Assembly (NCBI RefSeq): GCF_014197535.1
Contig: NZ_JACIFV010000003.1
Span: forward strand, 1 to 64,000
Length of the DNA: 64,000 nt
Direction of reading: 5' to 3'
Source: Rhizobium aethiopicum
GTDB lineage: Bacteria > Pseudomonadota > Alphaproteobacteria > Rhizobiales > Rhizobiaceae
The notes under the pieces were generated by a model. The model worked only from the letters and a program-made list of their open reading frames with translations, was not told the DNA's origin and did not search any database. Of this stretch, positions 31,388-40,839 are shown piece after piece (the first letter of the stretch is position 1; each line of letters opens with the position of its first letter). Position numbers and translations under genes: made by a program.

Positions 31388-32895
31388 CGACCGGCGATAC
31401 GATCTCGGTTTTTCTGAAGGACGAAGCGGCGACCATCCGCTTCGGCGACGATCTTGCGCTCGCCCTGAAAGCCGGCGATTGCCTTGCTCTTTCCGGCGAT
31501 CTCGGTGCGGGCAAATCTTCGCTCGCCCGTGCGATCGTGCGCGCCATGGCCGATGACGAGGGGCTCGAAGTCCCGAGCCCAACATTCACGCTGGTGCAAT
31601 CCTACGATCTGCGCATTCCCATTTCGCATTTCGATCTCTACCGGCTCGGCGATCCGGCCGAACTGACGGAACTCGGCTTCGACGAAGCCCTGGAGAACGG
31701 CATCTGCCTCGTCGAATGGCCCGAGATGGCAGAGGGCGAACTGCCCGCTGAGCGTATCGCACTGGGCTTGGAACATGAGGGCAGCGGCCGCCGAGCAACG
31801 ATCAAGGCCTTGGACCCGCAGGCCTCGCGCATCCGCAGGGTCCTGGCGATCCGCGCTTTCCTCGACGAAGCCGGCTATCCCGATGTCAAACGCCGCTTCC
31901 TGACCGGCGATGCCTCGCTGCGCGCCTATGAGGCGATCTATCCGGACGCCGCCCCGCGAAAAATACTGATGGATTGGCGCCCGCATCCCGAGGGACCGCC
32001 GGTCCATGACGGCAAGTCCTATCCCAAGGTCGCGCATCTCGCACAGAACGCCTATCCCTTCGTCGCCATTGCCGATGCCTTGCGTGAGCGCGGTTTTGCG
32101 GCGCCGGAGATTTATAAGGTCGATTATGAGCAAGGCATTTTGCTGATCGAAGATCTCGGCACCGAAGGCGTGCTCGATGACGACGGGCGGCCGATCGCCG
32201 AGCGTTACCGGCAAAGCGTTGCCTGCCTTGCCCATCTTCATTCCATGCAGATTCCGCAGGATATCCCGGTTTCGACAACGCATACGCATCACATTCCGGA
32301 CTTCGACCGCACGGCCATGAAGATGGAAGTGCAGCTCGTGCTCGACTGGCATATCGCCTGGAAGCGCGGCACGGCACCCACGGATGCCGAACGCGCGGAA
32401 TATCTTGCGATCTGGTACCATCTGATCGACGAGCTGCGATCGGCTGAAACCAACCTGCTGCTGCGCGACTTCCATTCGCCAAACATCATCTGGCGCGAAC
32501 AGGAAAGCGGCATCAAAAAAATCGGTCTCATCGATTTTCAGGACGCCATGATCGGGCCCACAGCCTATGATCTTGCCTCGATCGTCCAGGACGCGCGCGT
32601 CACGATCGAACCGCCGCTTTTCCGGCAGCTGATGGATGATTATCTGGCGCTTCGCCACGCGCAGGGCGGCTTCGACGAAGCTGGATTCCTGAAAGCATGG
32701 GCGATCATGTCGGCACAGCGCAATTGCAAGCTTGCCGGTCTCTGGGTGCGGCTGCTGCAGCGGGACGGCAAGCCCGGCTATCTCAAACATATGCCGCGCA
32801 CACTCGCCTATCTGAATGTCGCGCTCGAGCACGAGGCGCTTGCCCCCTTGCGCGATTGGTGCGCAAGGGCTGGAATAGGCCAGAGCGAATCATAA
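31384..32895 (+). CDS. tsaE: Fusion protein: TsaE (tRNA t6A ATPase) plus AmgK-like aminosugar kinase
   Basis: Two domains in one 503-residue frame. Residues 1 to about 150 are TsaE, with Walker A GDLGAGKSS (38-46), PSPTFTLVQSY, HFDLYRL and ELGFDE; TsaE supports threonylcarbamoyl-adenosine formation at tRNA A37. Residues about 170-500 are an aminoglycoside-phosphotransferase fold: LLIEDLG, LLLRDFHSPNIIW (catalytic loop) and LIDFQDAMIGP (metal-binding Asp). This part resembles AmgK, the anomeric kinase for N-acetylmuramate. A murU-like gene follows 13 bases later, completing the recycling pair. Family assignment is firm; the AmgK substrate is inferred from the neighbour. Confidence 0.9.
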   Translation: MTTGDTISVFLKDEAATIRFGDDLALALKAGDCLALSGDLGAGKSSLARAIVRAMADDEGLEVPSPTFTLVQSYDLRIPISHFDLYRLGDPAELTELGFDEALENGICLVEWPEMAEGELPAERIALGLEHEGSGRRATIKALDPQASRIRRVLAIRAFLDEAGYPDVKRRFLTGDASLRAYEAIYPDAAPRKILMDWRPHPEGPPVHDGKSYPKVAHLAQNAYPFVAIADALRERGFAAPEIYKVDYEQGILLIEDLGTEGVLDDDGRPIAERYRQSVACLAHLHSMQIPQDIPVSTTHTHHIPDFDRTAMKMEVQLVLDWHIAWKRGTAPTDAERAEYLAIWYHLIDELRSAETNLLLRDFHSPNIIWREQESGIKKIGLIDFQDAMIGPTAYDLASIVQDARVTIEPPLFRQLMDDYLALRHAQGGFDEAGFLKAWAIMSAQRNCKLAGLWVRLLQRDGKPGYLKHMPRTLAYLNVALEHEALAPLRDWCARAGIGQSES

Positions 32896-32908
32896 GTTCC
32901 GGATCAAG

Positions 32909-33640
32909 ATGACCATCAGACAAGCCATGGTACTTGCCGCGGGTCTCGGGACCCGCATGCGCCCGATCACCGATACGATTCCGAAGCCGCTGGTGAAGAT
33001 CGACGGCAAGCCGATGATCGATTATGCGCTGGACGCGCTGGTTTCGGCCGGCGTCGAGCGGGCCGTCGTCAACGTTCACCATCATGCCGAGCAGATGCTC
33101 GACCATCTCGGCAAGTATCGCGGCCTCGACATCGTCATATCGGACGAGCGGGACGGGCTGATGAATTCCGGCGGCGGACTGGCGAAGGGCCTGACGCTGC
33201 TGGACCGTGACGACATCTTCGTCATGAATGCCGATCTCTTCTGGATCGGCGAACAGCCGGGACGGCCGACGAATCTGCAGCACTTAGCCGGATTCTTTGA
33301 CGCAGAGCACATGGACATGGCGCTGCTTTGCGTCAGGATTGAGGATACGACGGGTCACAACGGCAAGAACGATTTCAGCCTCGCTGCAGATGGCCGGCTG
33401 ACGCGGTATCGCGACGATCCGTCCAATCCCGTCGTCTATGCCGGGGCGATCGCCATGAATCCGGCACTGCTTGACGATGCGCCAAAGGATCCTTTCAACG
33501 TCAATATCTATTTCGACAAGGCGATCGCGCGCCGACGGCTGTTCGGCATTATGCTCGACGGCCATTGGCTGACGGTGGGAACACCAGAGGCGATCGGCGA
33601 AGCGGAGGAAACGATCCGCCGATTGCGGGCGTTCGCGTGA
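32909..33640 (+). CDS. murU: MurU-like nucleotidyltransferase
   Basis: A 243-residue sugar-nucleotidyltransferase. It has the N-terminal LAAGLGTRMRPIT loop, the conserved IPKPLVKIDGKPMI and NVHHHAEQM, and metal-binding MNADLFW. Length and sequence match MurU, which converts MurNAc-1-phosphate and UTP to UDP-MurNAc, bypassing de novo synthesis and fosfomycin. A mannose-1-phosphate guanylyltransferase-type activity is the alternative. The AmgK-like domain encoded immediately upstream favours MurU. Confidence 0.83.
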   Translation: MTIRQAMVLAAGLGTRMRPITDTIPKPLVKIDGKPMIDYALDALVSAGVERAVVNVHHHAEQMLDHLGKYRGLDIVISDERDGLMNSGGGLAKGLTLLDRDDIFVMNADLFWIGEQPGRPTNLQHLAGFFDAEHMDMALLCVRIEDTTGHNGKNDFSLAADGRLTRYRDDPSNPVVYAGAIAMNPALLDDAPKDPFNVNIYFDKAIARRRLFGIMLDGHWLTVGTPEAIGEAEETIRRLRAFA

Positions 33641-33644
33641 GATC

Positions 33645-36600
33645 ATGGCGGACCGGCACCAGCCACGCATCCTGACGATCTCGGCGGGCCTCCCCTTCCT
33701 GAAAACGCTGGCGACGACGCTTTGCGACGGACGCCTGACGCCACTCTTTCGGCATGAGCCCGATGATCCGCTGTCGCTCGCCAGGGTGACGATCTACCTG
33801 CCGACCCGCCGCGCCGTGCGTGTGCTGCGGTCGGAGTTCGTCGACCTGCTCGGCGGCCGCTCGGCGATCCTGCCGGTCATTCGTCCCCTCGGCGAAACCG
33901 ATGACGACAGCGGATATTTCGAAGAGGCGCTGCCGGCAACGATCGATCTCGCCCAGCCGTTGTCGAATACCGCCCGCCTCTTGGAACTGGCGCGACTGAT
34001 CCTTGCCTGGCGAAACAAACTGCCGGAGATCGTCCGCCATATCCATTCCGACTCGCCGCTCGTTGCGCCGGCCAGCCCGGCGGATGCGATCTGGCTCGCC
34101 CGCAACCTCGCGGAGCTGATCGATTCCATCGAAACCGAGGATCTCGACTGGACGGAACTGTCGAAACTCGACACCGGCGACTACGCCGCCTGGTGGCAGC
34201 TGACGGCGGAGTTCCTGCAGATCGCCAGCGCCTTTTGGCCGGAGCGGCTTTCCGAACTCGGCAAGTCCTCGCCGGCGCGGCACAGGAACGCCATTCTGCG
34301 GGCCGAAGCAGCCAGGATTTCGGCGGCGAAGCCGGCCGGGCCGATTATCATCGCCGGTTCGACGGGTTCGGTTCCGGCCACGGCCGATCTCATCGCCGCC
34401 GTTGCCAATCTGCCCGAAGGCGTGATCGTCCTTCCCGGCCTCGATCTCTCCATGCCCGAAAAGCATTGGCAAATGGTGGCGCCGGAACCGGCGCCTGGCC
34501 AGCATGCCAATCCGGCCAGCCGGAGCCATCCGCAATATGGCCTGTCCTCGCTGCTGAAGAGGCTGAGGCTGACACGAGCCGATATCGGCCTCCCGGAGAG
34601 GCCGGAGGCCGATCTTGACCGGCGCGCCGAAATCCTGTCGCGCGCGCTCGCGCCGGCAGAGGCGACCAGCGACTGGGGGGCCTGGAAGAGTGCGCTGCCC
34701 GAGGGAGCGCTGACGTCGGCCTTCGGCGATGTTTCGCTGATCGAAGCTGCCAATGAGCGCGAGGAAGCGACCGCAATTGCCATCGCGCTCAGACTGGCGT
34801 TGGAAAGGCCGGGCCAGGACGGCGAAAGCCGGGCAGCGCTGATCACGCCGGATCGCAATCTCGCCCGTCGGGTGATGGCGGAACTTTCCCGCTTCGGCAT
34901 CCTCGCCGACGATTCGGCCGGCACTCCGCTTTCGGCGACGCCCCAGGGCACGCTTCTGCAACTGCTGCTGGAGGCAGCGCTGCGGCCGGGCGATCCGGTG
35001 GCGATCGTCTCGCTGCTCAAACATCCGCTGGCGCGCTTCGGCCTCGACCGCGATGTCCTGATTTCCGCCACCGAAGCGCTCGAACTGCTGGCGCTGCGCG
35101 GCGGTGTGGCGGAGGTGGATATCAGTGCGCTCGAATTGCTCCTGGCCCACCAGCTCGGCGAACAGGCCCTGGACCGACATGCGCCGCAATGGCGAAAGGC
35201 GCTGCCAGCCGAGGCCGCCAATGCCGCATCCGAGCTTGCCCGCCGGGTTACCCGCGCAACCGAGCCGCTTGCTTCCGCGCTGGTCCGGCACCGGCCGGAG
35301 GAGCGCGGCAAGACGGCAAGTTTCACGCTGTCCGAATGGGCGAAGCGGACCGGCCGTTCGCTTGAAGCGGTCGCGGCAGATCCGCACGGCAATCTTGCCG
35401 ATCTCTGGTCGCACGAGGCAGGCGACGCCCTTGCCTCGCTTCTCAGCGAAGTGATCGACACGAACGGCCAGATGGAGGCCGACGGGCCGCAATGGATCGA
35501 CATCATGGCCGCGCTCGCCGCCGGCCATGCGGTGAAGCCACGGGCGCTCAGCCATCCCCGCCTCTTCATCTTCGGCACGCTTGAAGCCCGTCTGCAGAGC
35601 GTCGACACACTGATCCTCGGCGGGTTGAACGAAGGCTCCTGGCCAGGGCAAAGCGCCAACAATCCCTTCATTCCGCGCATGATGAAGACGGAGATCGGGC
35701 TCGAACCGCCGGAGCGGCGCATCGGCCAGCTGGCGCATGATTTCGAGATGGCGAACGGCACGCGCCACCTGATCTATTCGAGAGCGCTGCGCCAAGGATC
35801 GACGCCGACCGTCGCCTCACGCTGGCTGCAGCGGCTGCTGGCGCTCGGCGGAGAGGCATTTGAGGCGGCATTGAGAGGGCGCGGTGACCGGTATCTGCAA
35901 TGGGCCGGTCTCATCGATCGGGGAGAGGCCCAGGCACCGGCGCAGCGGCCCTCGCCGAAACCGCCGCTGGCGCTGCAGCCGAAATCCTATTCCTTCAGCG
36001 AAGTCGGACGGCTGCGCCGCGATCCCTATGCGATCTATGCCCGTCGCATCCTGCGGCTCGATCCGGTCGATGCCTTCAACCGCGACCCGGGAGCGGCCGA
36101 ACGCGGAACGCTCTATCACACGATCGTCGACCGGTTCGTCCGCGAGGCCCATGTGGCCGGCACGCCGGAGGCGGCAGCGGCGATGGAGCGGATTCTTACC
36201 GAGCTTTTCGACATGGAAAAGCTGCCGCCGCATATTGATGCCGTCTGGCGGCCGCGCTTTCGCGAGGTGGCCCGTGCCTTCCTCGAATGGGAGGCCGGAC
36301 GACTTCCCGCCATCCGCAGGACGCTGACGGAAGTGCGCGGCGGCGTGGAGCTGGAGGCGATCAATATCCGGCTGAACGGCGTTGCGGACCGGATCGATAT
36401 TACAGGACCGGGCGCGGCAGATATCATCGATTATAAGACCGGCTACAACCCCTCACCGGCACAGGCACGCGCGCTTCTCGATCCGCAGCTCGCGCTGGAA
36501 GCGGCGGCTTTGAACGCCGGCGCCTTCCGCGATGCCGGCAGTCTCATCCCGCAGGATCTGCTCTATGTCCGCCTGCGTCCGGGACGCCGGTTCCAGGTCG

Positions 36601-36839
36601 ATACAGTGAACAACGAAAACTCGGCCCGCAGCGACAAGGCGAAATCGGCGATGGACCTTGCCGGGGACTCGATCGACCAACTGATCAGGTTCGTCAGTTT
36701 GCTGCAGTCCGGCGAAAAGGGCTTCACCTCGCGGCTCATTCCGGCGCAGCAGTTCGATTTCGGCGGCGATTACGATCATCTCGCCCGTGTTTCCGAATGG
36801 TCGACGGCCGAGACCGAGGAAGGCGGCGGCGATGAGTGA
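33645..36839 (+). CDS. addB: Double-strand break repair protein AddB
   Basis: A 1064-residue subunit of the AddAB helicase-nuclease, of the alphaproteobacterial type. The N-terminus has a helicase-like fold without an intact Walker A (YLPTRRAVRVLRSEF is the equivalent segment). The C-terminal PD-(D/E)XK nuclease shows RGTLYHTIVDRF, then GVADRID and IIDYKTG, the catalytic core. The iron-sulfur cysteines of Bacillus AddB are not evident. The stop overlaps the addA start by 8 bases, so the subunits are translated together. Confidence 0.95.
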   Translation: MADRHQPRILTISAGLPFLKTLATTLCDGRLTPLFRHEPDDPLSLARVTIYLPTRRAVRVLRSEFVDLLGGRSAILPVIRPLGETDDDSGYFEEALPATIDLAQPLSNTARLLELARLILAWRNKLPEIVRHIHSDSPLVAPASPADAIWLARNLAELIDSIETEDLDWTELSKLDTGDYAAWWQLTAEFLQIASAFWPERLSELGKSSPARHRNAILRAEAARISAAKPAGPIIIAGSTGSVPATADLIAAVANLPEGVIVLPGLDLSMPEKHWQMVAPEPAPGQHANPASRSHPQYGLSSLLKRLRLTRADIGLPERPEADLDRRAEILSRALAPAEATSDWGAWKSALPEGALTSAFGDVSLIEAANEREEATAIAIALRLALERPGQDGESRAALITPDRNLARRVMAELSRFGILADDSAGTPLSATPQGTLLQLLLEAALRPGDPVAIVSLLKHPLARFGLDRDVLISATEALELLALRGGVAEVDISALELLLAHQLGEQALDRHAPQWRKALPAEAANAASELARRVTRATEPLASALVRHRPEERGKTASFTLSEWAKRTGRSLEAVAADPHGNLADLWSHEAGDALASLLSEVIDTNGQMEADGPQWIDIMAALAAGHAVKPRALSHPRLFIFGTLEARLQSVDTLILGGLNEGSWPGQSANNPFIPRMMKTEIGLEPPERRIGQLAHDFEMANGTRHLIYSRALRQGSTPTVASRWLQRLLALGGEAFEAALRGRGDRYLQWAGLIDRGEAQAPAQRPSPKPPLALQPKSYSFSEVGRLRRDPYAIYARRILRLDPVDAFNRDPGAAERGTLYHTIVDRFVREAHVAGTPEAAAAMERILTELFDMEKLPPHIDAVWRPRFREVARAFLEWEAGRLPAIRRTLTEVRGGVELEAINIRLNGVADRIDITGPGAADIIDYKTGYNPSPAQARALLDPQLALEAAALNAGAFRDAGSLIPQDLLYVRLRPGRRFQVDTVNNENSARSDKAKSAMDLAGDSIDQLIRFVSLLQSGEKGFTSRLIPAQQFDFGGDYDHLARVSEWSTAETEEGGGDE

Positions 36840-39800
36840 CCAGACCGCTCTTCCGACTGACGACGATCCCGGCGCCTGGATCGGCTGGACGACGATTCAG
36901 CAGGCAATCGCCTCCGATCCCGAGCGCTCGGCCTGGGTTTCGGCCAATGCCGGTTCCGGCAAGACGCATGTCCTGACCCAGCGTGTCATTCGTCTGCTGC
37001 TTGCCGGCGCGCGGCCGTCCGCCATTCTCTGCCTGACCTACACCAAGGCCGCGGCCTCCGAAATGTCGAACCGCGTCTTCGAACGGCTGGCGGATTGGGT
37101 GGTGCTTGACGACGAAGATCTCAGCCGGCGGATCATGCAGATCGAGGGTACGGCGCCCGATGGGCTGAAGCTTGCCGAGGCGCGCCGGTTGTTTGCCAAG
37201 GCGCTGGAAACGCCGGGCGGGTTGAAGATCCAGACGATCCATGCCTTCTGCGAAGCGCTGCTGCACCAATTCCCGCTGGAGGCCAACGTCGCCGGGCATT
37301 TCTCGGTCCTCGACGATCGCGCGGCGGCGGCACTGCTTTCCGATGCACGCCGGGCGCTGCTGACGGCGACCGCGCCGCAAGAAGGCGGCGCCCTTGCCGA
37401 GGCGTTCGCCTATGTGCTCAATCTCGGCGACGAATCCGGGCTGGAGAACCTGCTCGCCGACATCGTCGCCAACCGCAACGCCATTCGCCGCTTCACCGCG
37501 GCTGCCGAACGACGGGGCGGCGTGGAGGCGGTTCTGCGCGACAGGCTCGGCCTTGCCGCGGGCGATACGGAAAGCCAGATCGCGGCGCAATATTGGCCGT
37601 TGCCGGAGCTTTCGGGCGGTATGCTGGAGCTTTATCTGTCGCTTGCCGACCACAAGGGCGGCGCCAAGGCGCAGGAGGTTGCTTATGGCCTCAGGCTTGC
37701 CGGCCGGGAGCGCGACGATGCCAGGCGCGCCGAAATGCTGGAGAAGATCTTCCTGACGGCAAAAGGCGAGCCGAAATCGGACTCGCAGTTCCTGGTCAAG
37801 GCCATGCTTGCGGAGGCGCCGCAGTTGACGGGTGCCATCGCTGCCGCCCGTGCGCATATCGCGGCAAGCCGTGACCGGTTGAAAATGATGCGAATGTTCG
37901 GCGCCACGCAGGCCGCGCTGGTGCTCGCCGGTCGGCTGAACCACGACTACGAGGAGCTGAAGAAGCAGCGCAGCCAATTGGATTTCGAAGACCTGATCAC
38001 CCGTACGGCCGACCTGCTGACGAAGAGTGGCGTCGGTCCCTGGATCCATTACAAGCTTGACCGGGGTATCGATCATATCCTCGTCGACGAGGCGCAGGAT
38101 ACCAGCCCGATCCAATGGAGCGTCATCCAGTCGCTCGCCGAGGACTTCTTTTCCGGCGAGAGCGCCCGACCGGTCGTGCGCACGCTCTTTGCCGTCGGCG
38201 ACGAGAAACAGTCGATCTACTCCTTCCAAGGAGCGCGGCCCGAGCGTTTTTCCGAAGAGAGCGACCGGACACGGCGGCGGGTCTCCGACAGCGGGCAGAG
38301 CTTTTCTTCCGTGCGGCTGCCGCTCTCCTTCCGCTCAACCGCCGACGTGCTCGAGGCCGTCGACCAGATCTTCAGGACAGCGGACAATGCGCGGGGTCTC
38401 AGCGCGGTCGGCGAACCGGTCGTGCACCGGTCCAGCCGCATCGGCCATCCCGGCGCCGTCGACCTCTGGGAGATGATCGCGCCTGAGGCGGTGGTGAAGG
38501 AAGAGGATTGGACGGCGCCCTTCGATGCGACGCCGGAAAGCGCGCCGGCCGCAATCCTCGCCCGGCGGATCGCCCATGCGATCGGCACGCTCGTCGGCCG
38601 TGAAACGATCGTCGACAAAGGCAAGGAGCGGCTCATCGAAGCCGGTGACATCCTCGTTCTGGTGCGCAAGCGCGATGCCTTCGTCAATGCCTTGACACGC
38701 GCCTTGAAGCGCCGCGGCGATATTCCCGTCGCCGGCGCCGACCGACTGACGCTGACCAGCCATATCGCCGTGCAGGATCTGCTGGCGCTCGGCCGTTTCC
38801 TGCTTCTGCCGGAGGACGATCTTTCGCTCGCTGCCGTGCTCAAAAGCCCGCTTTTCGATCTTTCCGAGGCCGATATCTTTGCAATCGCCGGACTGCGGGG
38901 CGACAATGAGAGCGTCTGGAGCCATCTCAAGAGGTTTGCGGCCGACGGCACCGAACGTTTCCGTGCTGCCGTCGAAAGGCTGGAGCTGTTTCTTGCCCAG
39001 TCGAGGCATCTGTCGGTCCACGATTTTTATGCGCGCGTGCTGGGCAGTCATGGCGGGCGGCGGCAATTCCTTGCCCGTCTCGGCACCGAGGTCAGCGATA
39101 TTCTCGACGAATTCCTGACCTTTACGCTCGACCACGAGAACGCCGGCCTACCTGGGCTGCAATCCTTCATCTCAACACTGGAGCTCGAAGCGCCGGAGGT
39201 GAAGCGTGAGCAGGACAAGGGGCGCAACGAGGTCAGGATCATGACCGTGCATGCCTCCAAGGGTCTTGAAGCACCGATCGTCTTTCTCGTCGACGGCGGC
39301 TCCAAGCCCTTCACGCATACGCATCTGCCGAAGCTTCGCCTGATCGAAACCGACCCCGACGAACCGCCGCTGCCGGCCTGGGTTCCCGTCTCCGACCTCG
39401 CCAATTCGCTGACGCAAAACGATGCAGCGCGGATCCAGATGCTGGCGGAAGAGGAGTATCGTCGGCTGCTTTATGTCGCCATGACGCGGGCTGCCGACCG
39501 GCTGGTTGTTTGCGGCTATCGTGGCGTTCGTGTGAATAACGATACCTGGCACATGATGATCTCAGCCGCGCTCAGCGAAGGCCATCCGCATGTGGAGGCG
39601 GCCACTTTCTCCGGCCCAGACGGAGAATGGCCGGGCATCCGATGGCGCGTGCCGCGGGTGGAGCGGCGCTTCGAGCATATCGACCGCAACGAGGCGCGCG
39701 ACAGCCAGGAGGCGTTGCCGGAAGGTCTGTTGCGGCCACTGCCGCCGCAGGCTGAGCTGCCCCGCCCCCTCAGCCCATCCGGCGCCGGGACGATCGTCGA

Positions 39801-40383
39801 CGAAGACGAGGGCAGCTTGTTTGTCGCTTCGCCGCTATTCGGCGAGAAGGAACGCAGTGATCGTTCGCTGGAAAAGGGCAGGCTGATCCATCGCATGCTG
39901 CAGGCGCTTCCCGACATTCCGCCGGTCGAACGGCCGGATGCCGCGAGCCGCTATGCCGAGCGGGCGGCGCGGTTCTGGCCTGATGCGGAACGCCGCCGGC
40001 TCGTCGATTCGGTTCTGAAACTAATGGACGAAGAAGGTCTGCAGCCGGTTCTCGGGGCAGAGGCCCAGCCGGAAGTTTCGATCATGGGAACATTGACGCT
40101 CGAAGACAGGCGCTATGCGGTCTCCGGCCGTATCGACCGGCTCGCCGTGCTTGCCGATCGCGTCGTCATTCTCGACTACAAGACCAATCGGGTGCCGCCT
40201 TCGACCGAGGAGGCGATCCCTTTCGCACATAAGGCCCAGCTCGCGATCTATCGTGAGATCCTGGCGCCGCTCTATCCCGGCAAACGCATCGATTGCATGC
40301 TCGTCTATACCGAGAATGCGTCGCTCTATACGCTGAGCGAAAAGGCGCTCGGTTTGGCGCTTGCAGGACTCAAGACAAAGTGA
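36832..40383 (+). CDS. addA: Double-strand break repair helicase AddA
   Basis: A 1183-residue UvrD-family helicase-nuclease. Walker A is ANAGSGKTHVLTQR (39-52). Motif II is VDEAQDTSPIQW, motif III VGDEKQSIYSFQGA, motif V VHASKGLEAPIV and motif VI LLYVAMTRAADRL. The C-terminal nuclease reads GRIDRLAV then VILDYKTN. With AddB it processes broken ends for RecA. ATG 36832 is in the addB overlap; a start at 36787 would lie deep in addB. Confidence 0.96.
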   Translation: MSDQTALPTDDDPGAWIGWTTIQQAIASDPERSAWVSANAGSGKTHVLTQRVIRLLLAGARPSAILCLTYTKAAASEMSNRVFERLADWVVLDDEDLSRRIMQIEGTAPDGLKLAEARRLFAKALETPGGLKIQTIHAFCEALLHQFPLEANVAGHFSVLDDRAAAALLSDARRALLTATAPQEGGALAEAFAYVLNLGDESGLENLLADIVANRNAIRRFTAAAERRGGVEAVLRDRLGLAAGDTESQIAAQYWPLPELSGGMLELYLSLADHKGGAKAQEVAYGLRLAGRERDDARRAEMLEKIFLTAKGEPKSDSQFLVKAMLAEAPQLTGAIAAARAHIAASRDRLKMMRMFGATQAALVLAGRLNHDYEELKKQRSQLDFEDLITRTADLLTKSGVGPWIHYKLDRGIDHILVDEAQDTSPIQWSVIQSLAEDFFSGESARPVVRTLFAVGDEKQSIYSFQGARPERFSEESDRTRRRVSDSGQSFSSVRLPLSFRSTADVLEAVDQIFRTADNARGLSAVGEPVVHRSSRIGHPGAVDLWEMIAPEAVVKEEDWTAPFDATPESAPAAILARRIAHAIGTLVGRETIVDKGKERLIEAGDILVLVRKRDAFVNALTRALKRRGDIPVAGADRLTLTSHIAVQDLLALGRFLLLPEDDLSLAAVLKSPLFDLSEADIFAIAGLRGDNESVWSHLKRFAADGTERFRAAVERLELFLAQSRHLSVHDFYARVLGSHGGRRQFLARLGTEVSDILDEFLTFTLDHENAGLPGLQSFISTLELEAPEVKREQDKGRNEVRIMTVHASKGLEAPIVFLVDGGSKPFTHTHLPKLRLIETDPDEPPLPAWVPVSDLANSLTQNDAARIQMLAEEEYRRLLYVAMTRAADRLVVCGYRGVRVNNDTWHMMISAALSEGHPHVEAATFSGPDGEWPGIRWRVPRVERRFEHIDRNEARDSQEALPEGLLRPLPPQAELPRPLSPSGAGTIVDEDEGSLFVASPLFGEKERSDRSLEKGRLIHRMLQALPDIPPVERPDAASRYAERAARFWPDAERRRLVDSVLKLMDEEGLQPVLGAEAQPEVSIMGTLTLEDRRYAVSGRIDRLAVLADRVVILDYKTNRVPPSTEEAIPFAHKAQLAIYREILAPLYPGKRIDCMLVYTENASLYTLSEKALGLALAGLKTK

Positions 40384-40458
40384 AATACCGGACATTGAAA
40401 ATTTGGCGCCGCACCATCACATGTGGTTCAACATCTTCTTCGGTCAAAGGAGCAGCCT

Positions 40459-40779
40459 ATGGCTACCGTGAAAGTCGATATCAATAACTTCCAGTCGGAA
40501 GTTCTGGAATCCGCAGAACCCGTCGTCGTCGATTTCTGGGCTGAATGGTGCGGTCCATGCAAGATGATCGCTCCGAGCCTCGAGGAAATCTCCGTCGAGA
40601 TGGAAGGCAAGATCAAGGTTGCCAAACTCAATATCGATGAAAATCCGGAACTCGCCGCCCAGTTCGGCGTGCGCTCCATTCCGACGCTTGCGATCTTCAA
40701 GGGCGGCGAAGTGGCCGATATTTCGGTCGGCGCCAAGCCGAAGACAGCTCTTTCGAACTGGATTTCGAACGCCGCCTGA
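40459..40779 (+). CDS. trxA: Thioredoxin
   Basis: A 106-residue thioredoxin with the active site WCGPC (Cys31, Cys34), the buried Asp25 in VVDFWAEW and cis-Pro in SIPTLAIF. It reduces cytoplasmic disulfides. ATG 40459 is preceded by AAAGGAG, a strong ribosome-binding site. A 75-base gap after addA may hold its own promoter; a terminator follows at 40803. Confidence 0.97.
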   Translation: MATVKVDINNFQSEVLESAEPVVVDFWAEWCGPCKMIAPSLEEISVEMEGKIKVAKLNIDENPELAAQFGVRSIPTLAIFKGGEVADISVGAKPKTALSNWISNAA

Positions 40780-40802
40780 TCGATATCGTCTTCATATCGC
40801 AT

Positions 40803-40833
40803 GAAAAAGCCCGGCTTCGACCGGGCTTTTTTC
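40803..40833. terminator. Bidirectional terminator between trxA and folC
   Basis: Stem AAAAAGCCCGG / CCGGGCTTTTTT with a 6-base loop (CTTCGA). A-rich and T-rich flanks allow it to end both trxA (+) and folC (-). Confidence 0.92.
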
Positions 40834-40839
40834 GTCTGC

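Noticed and set aside
33549..35795. A 748-codon open frame antisense to addB
   Set aside because: Same composition effect; no domain recognisable, and it covers a well-supported gene.
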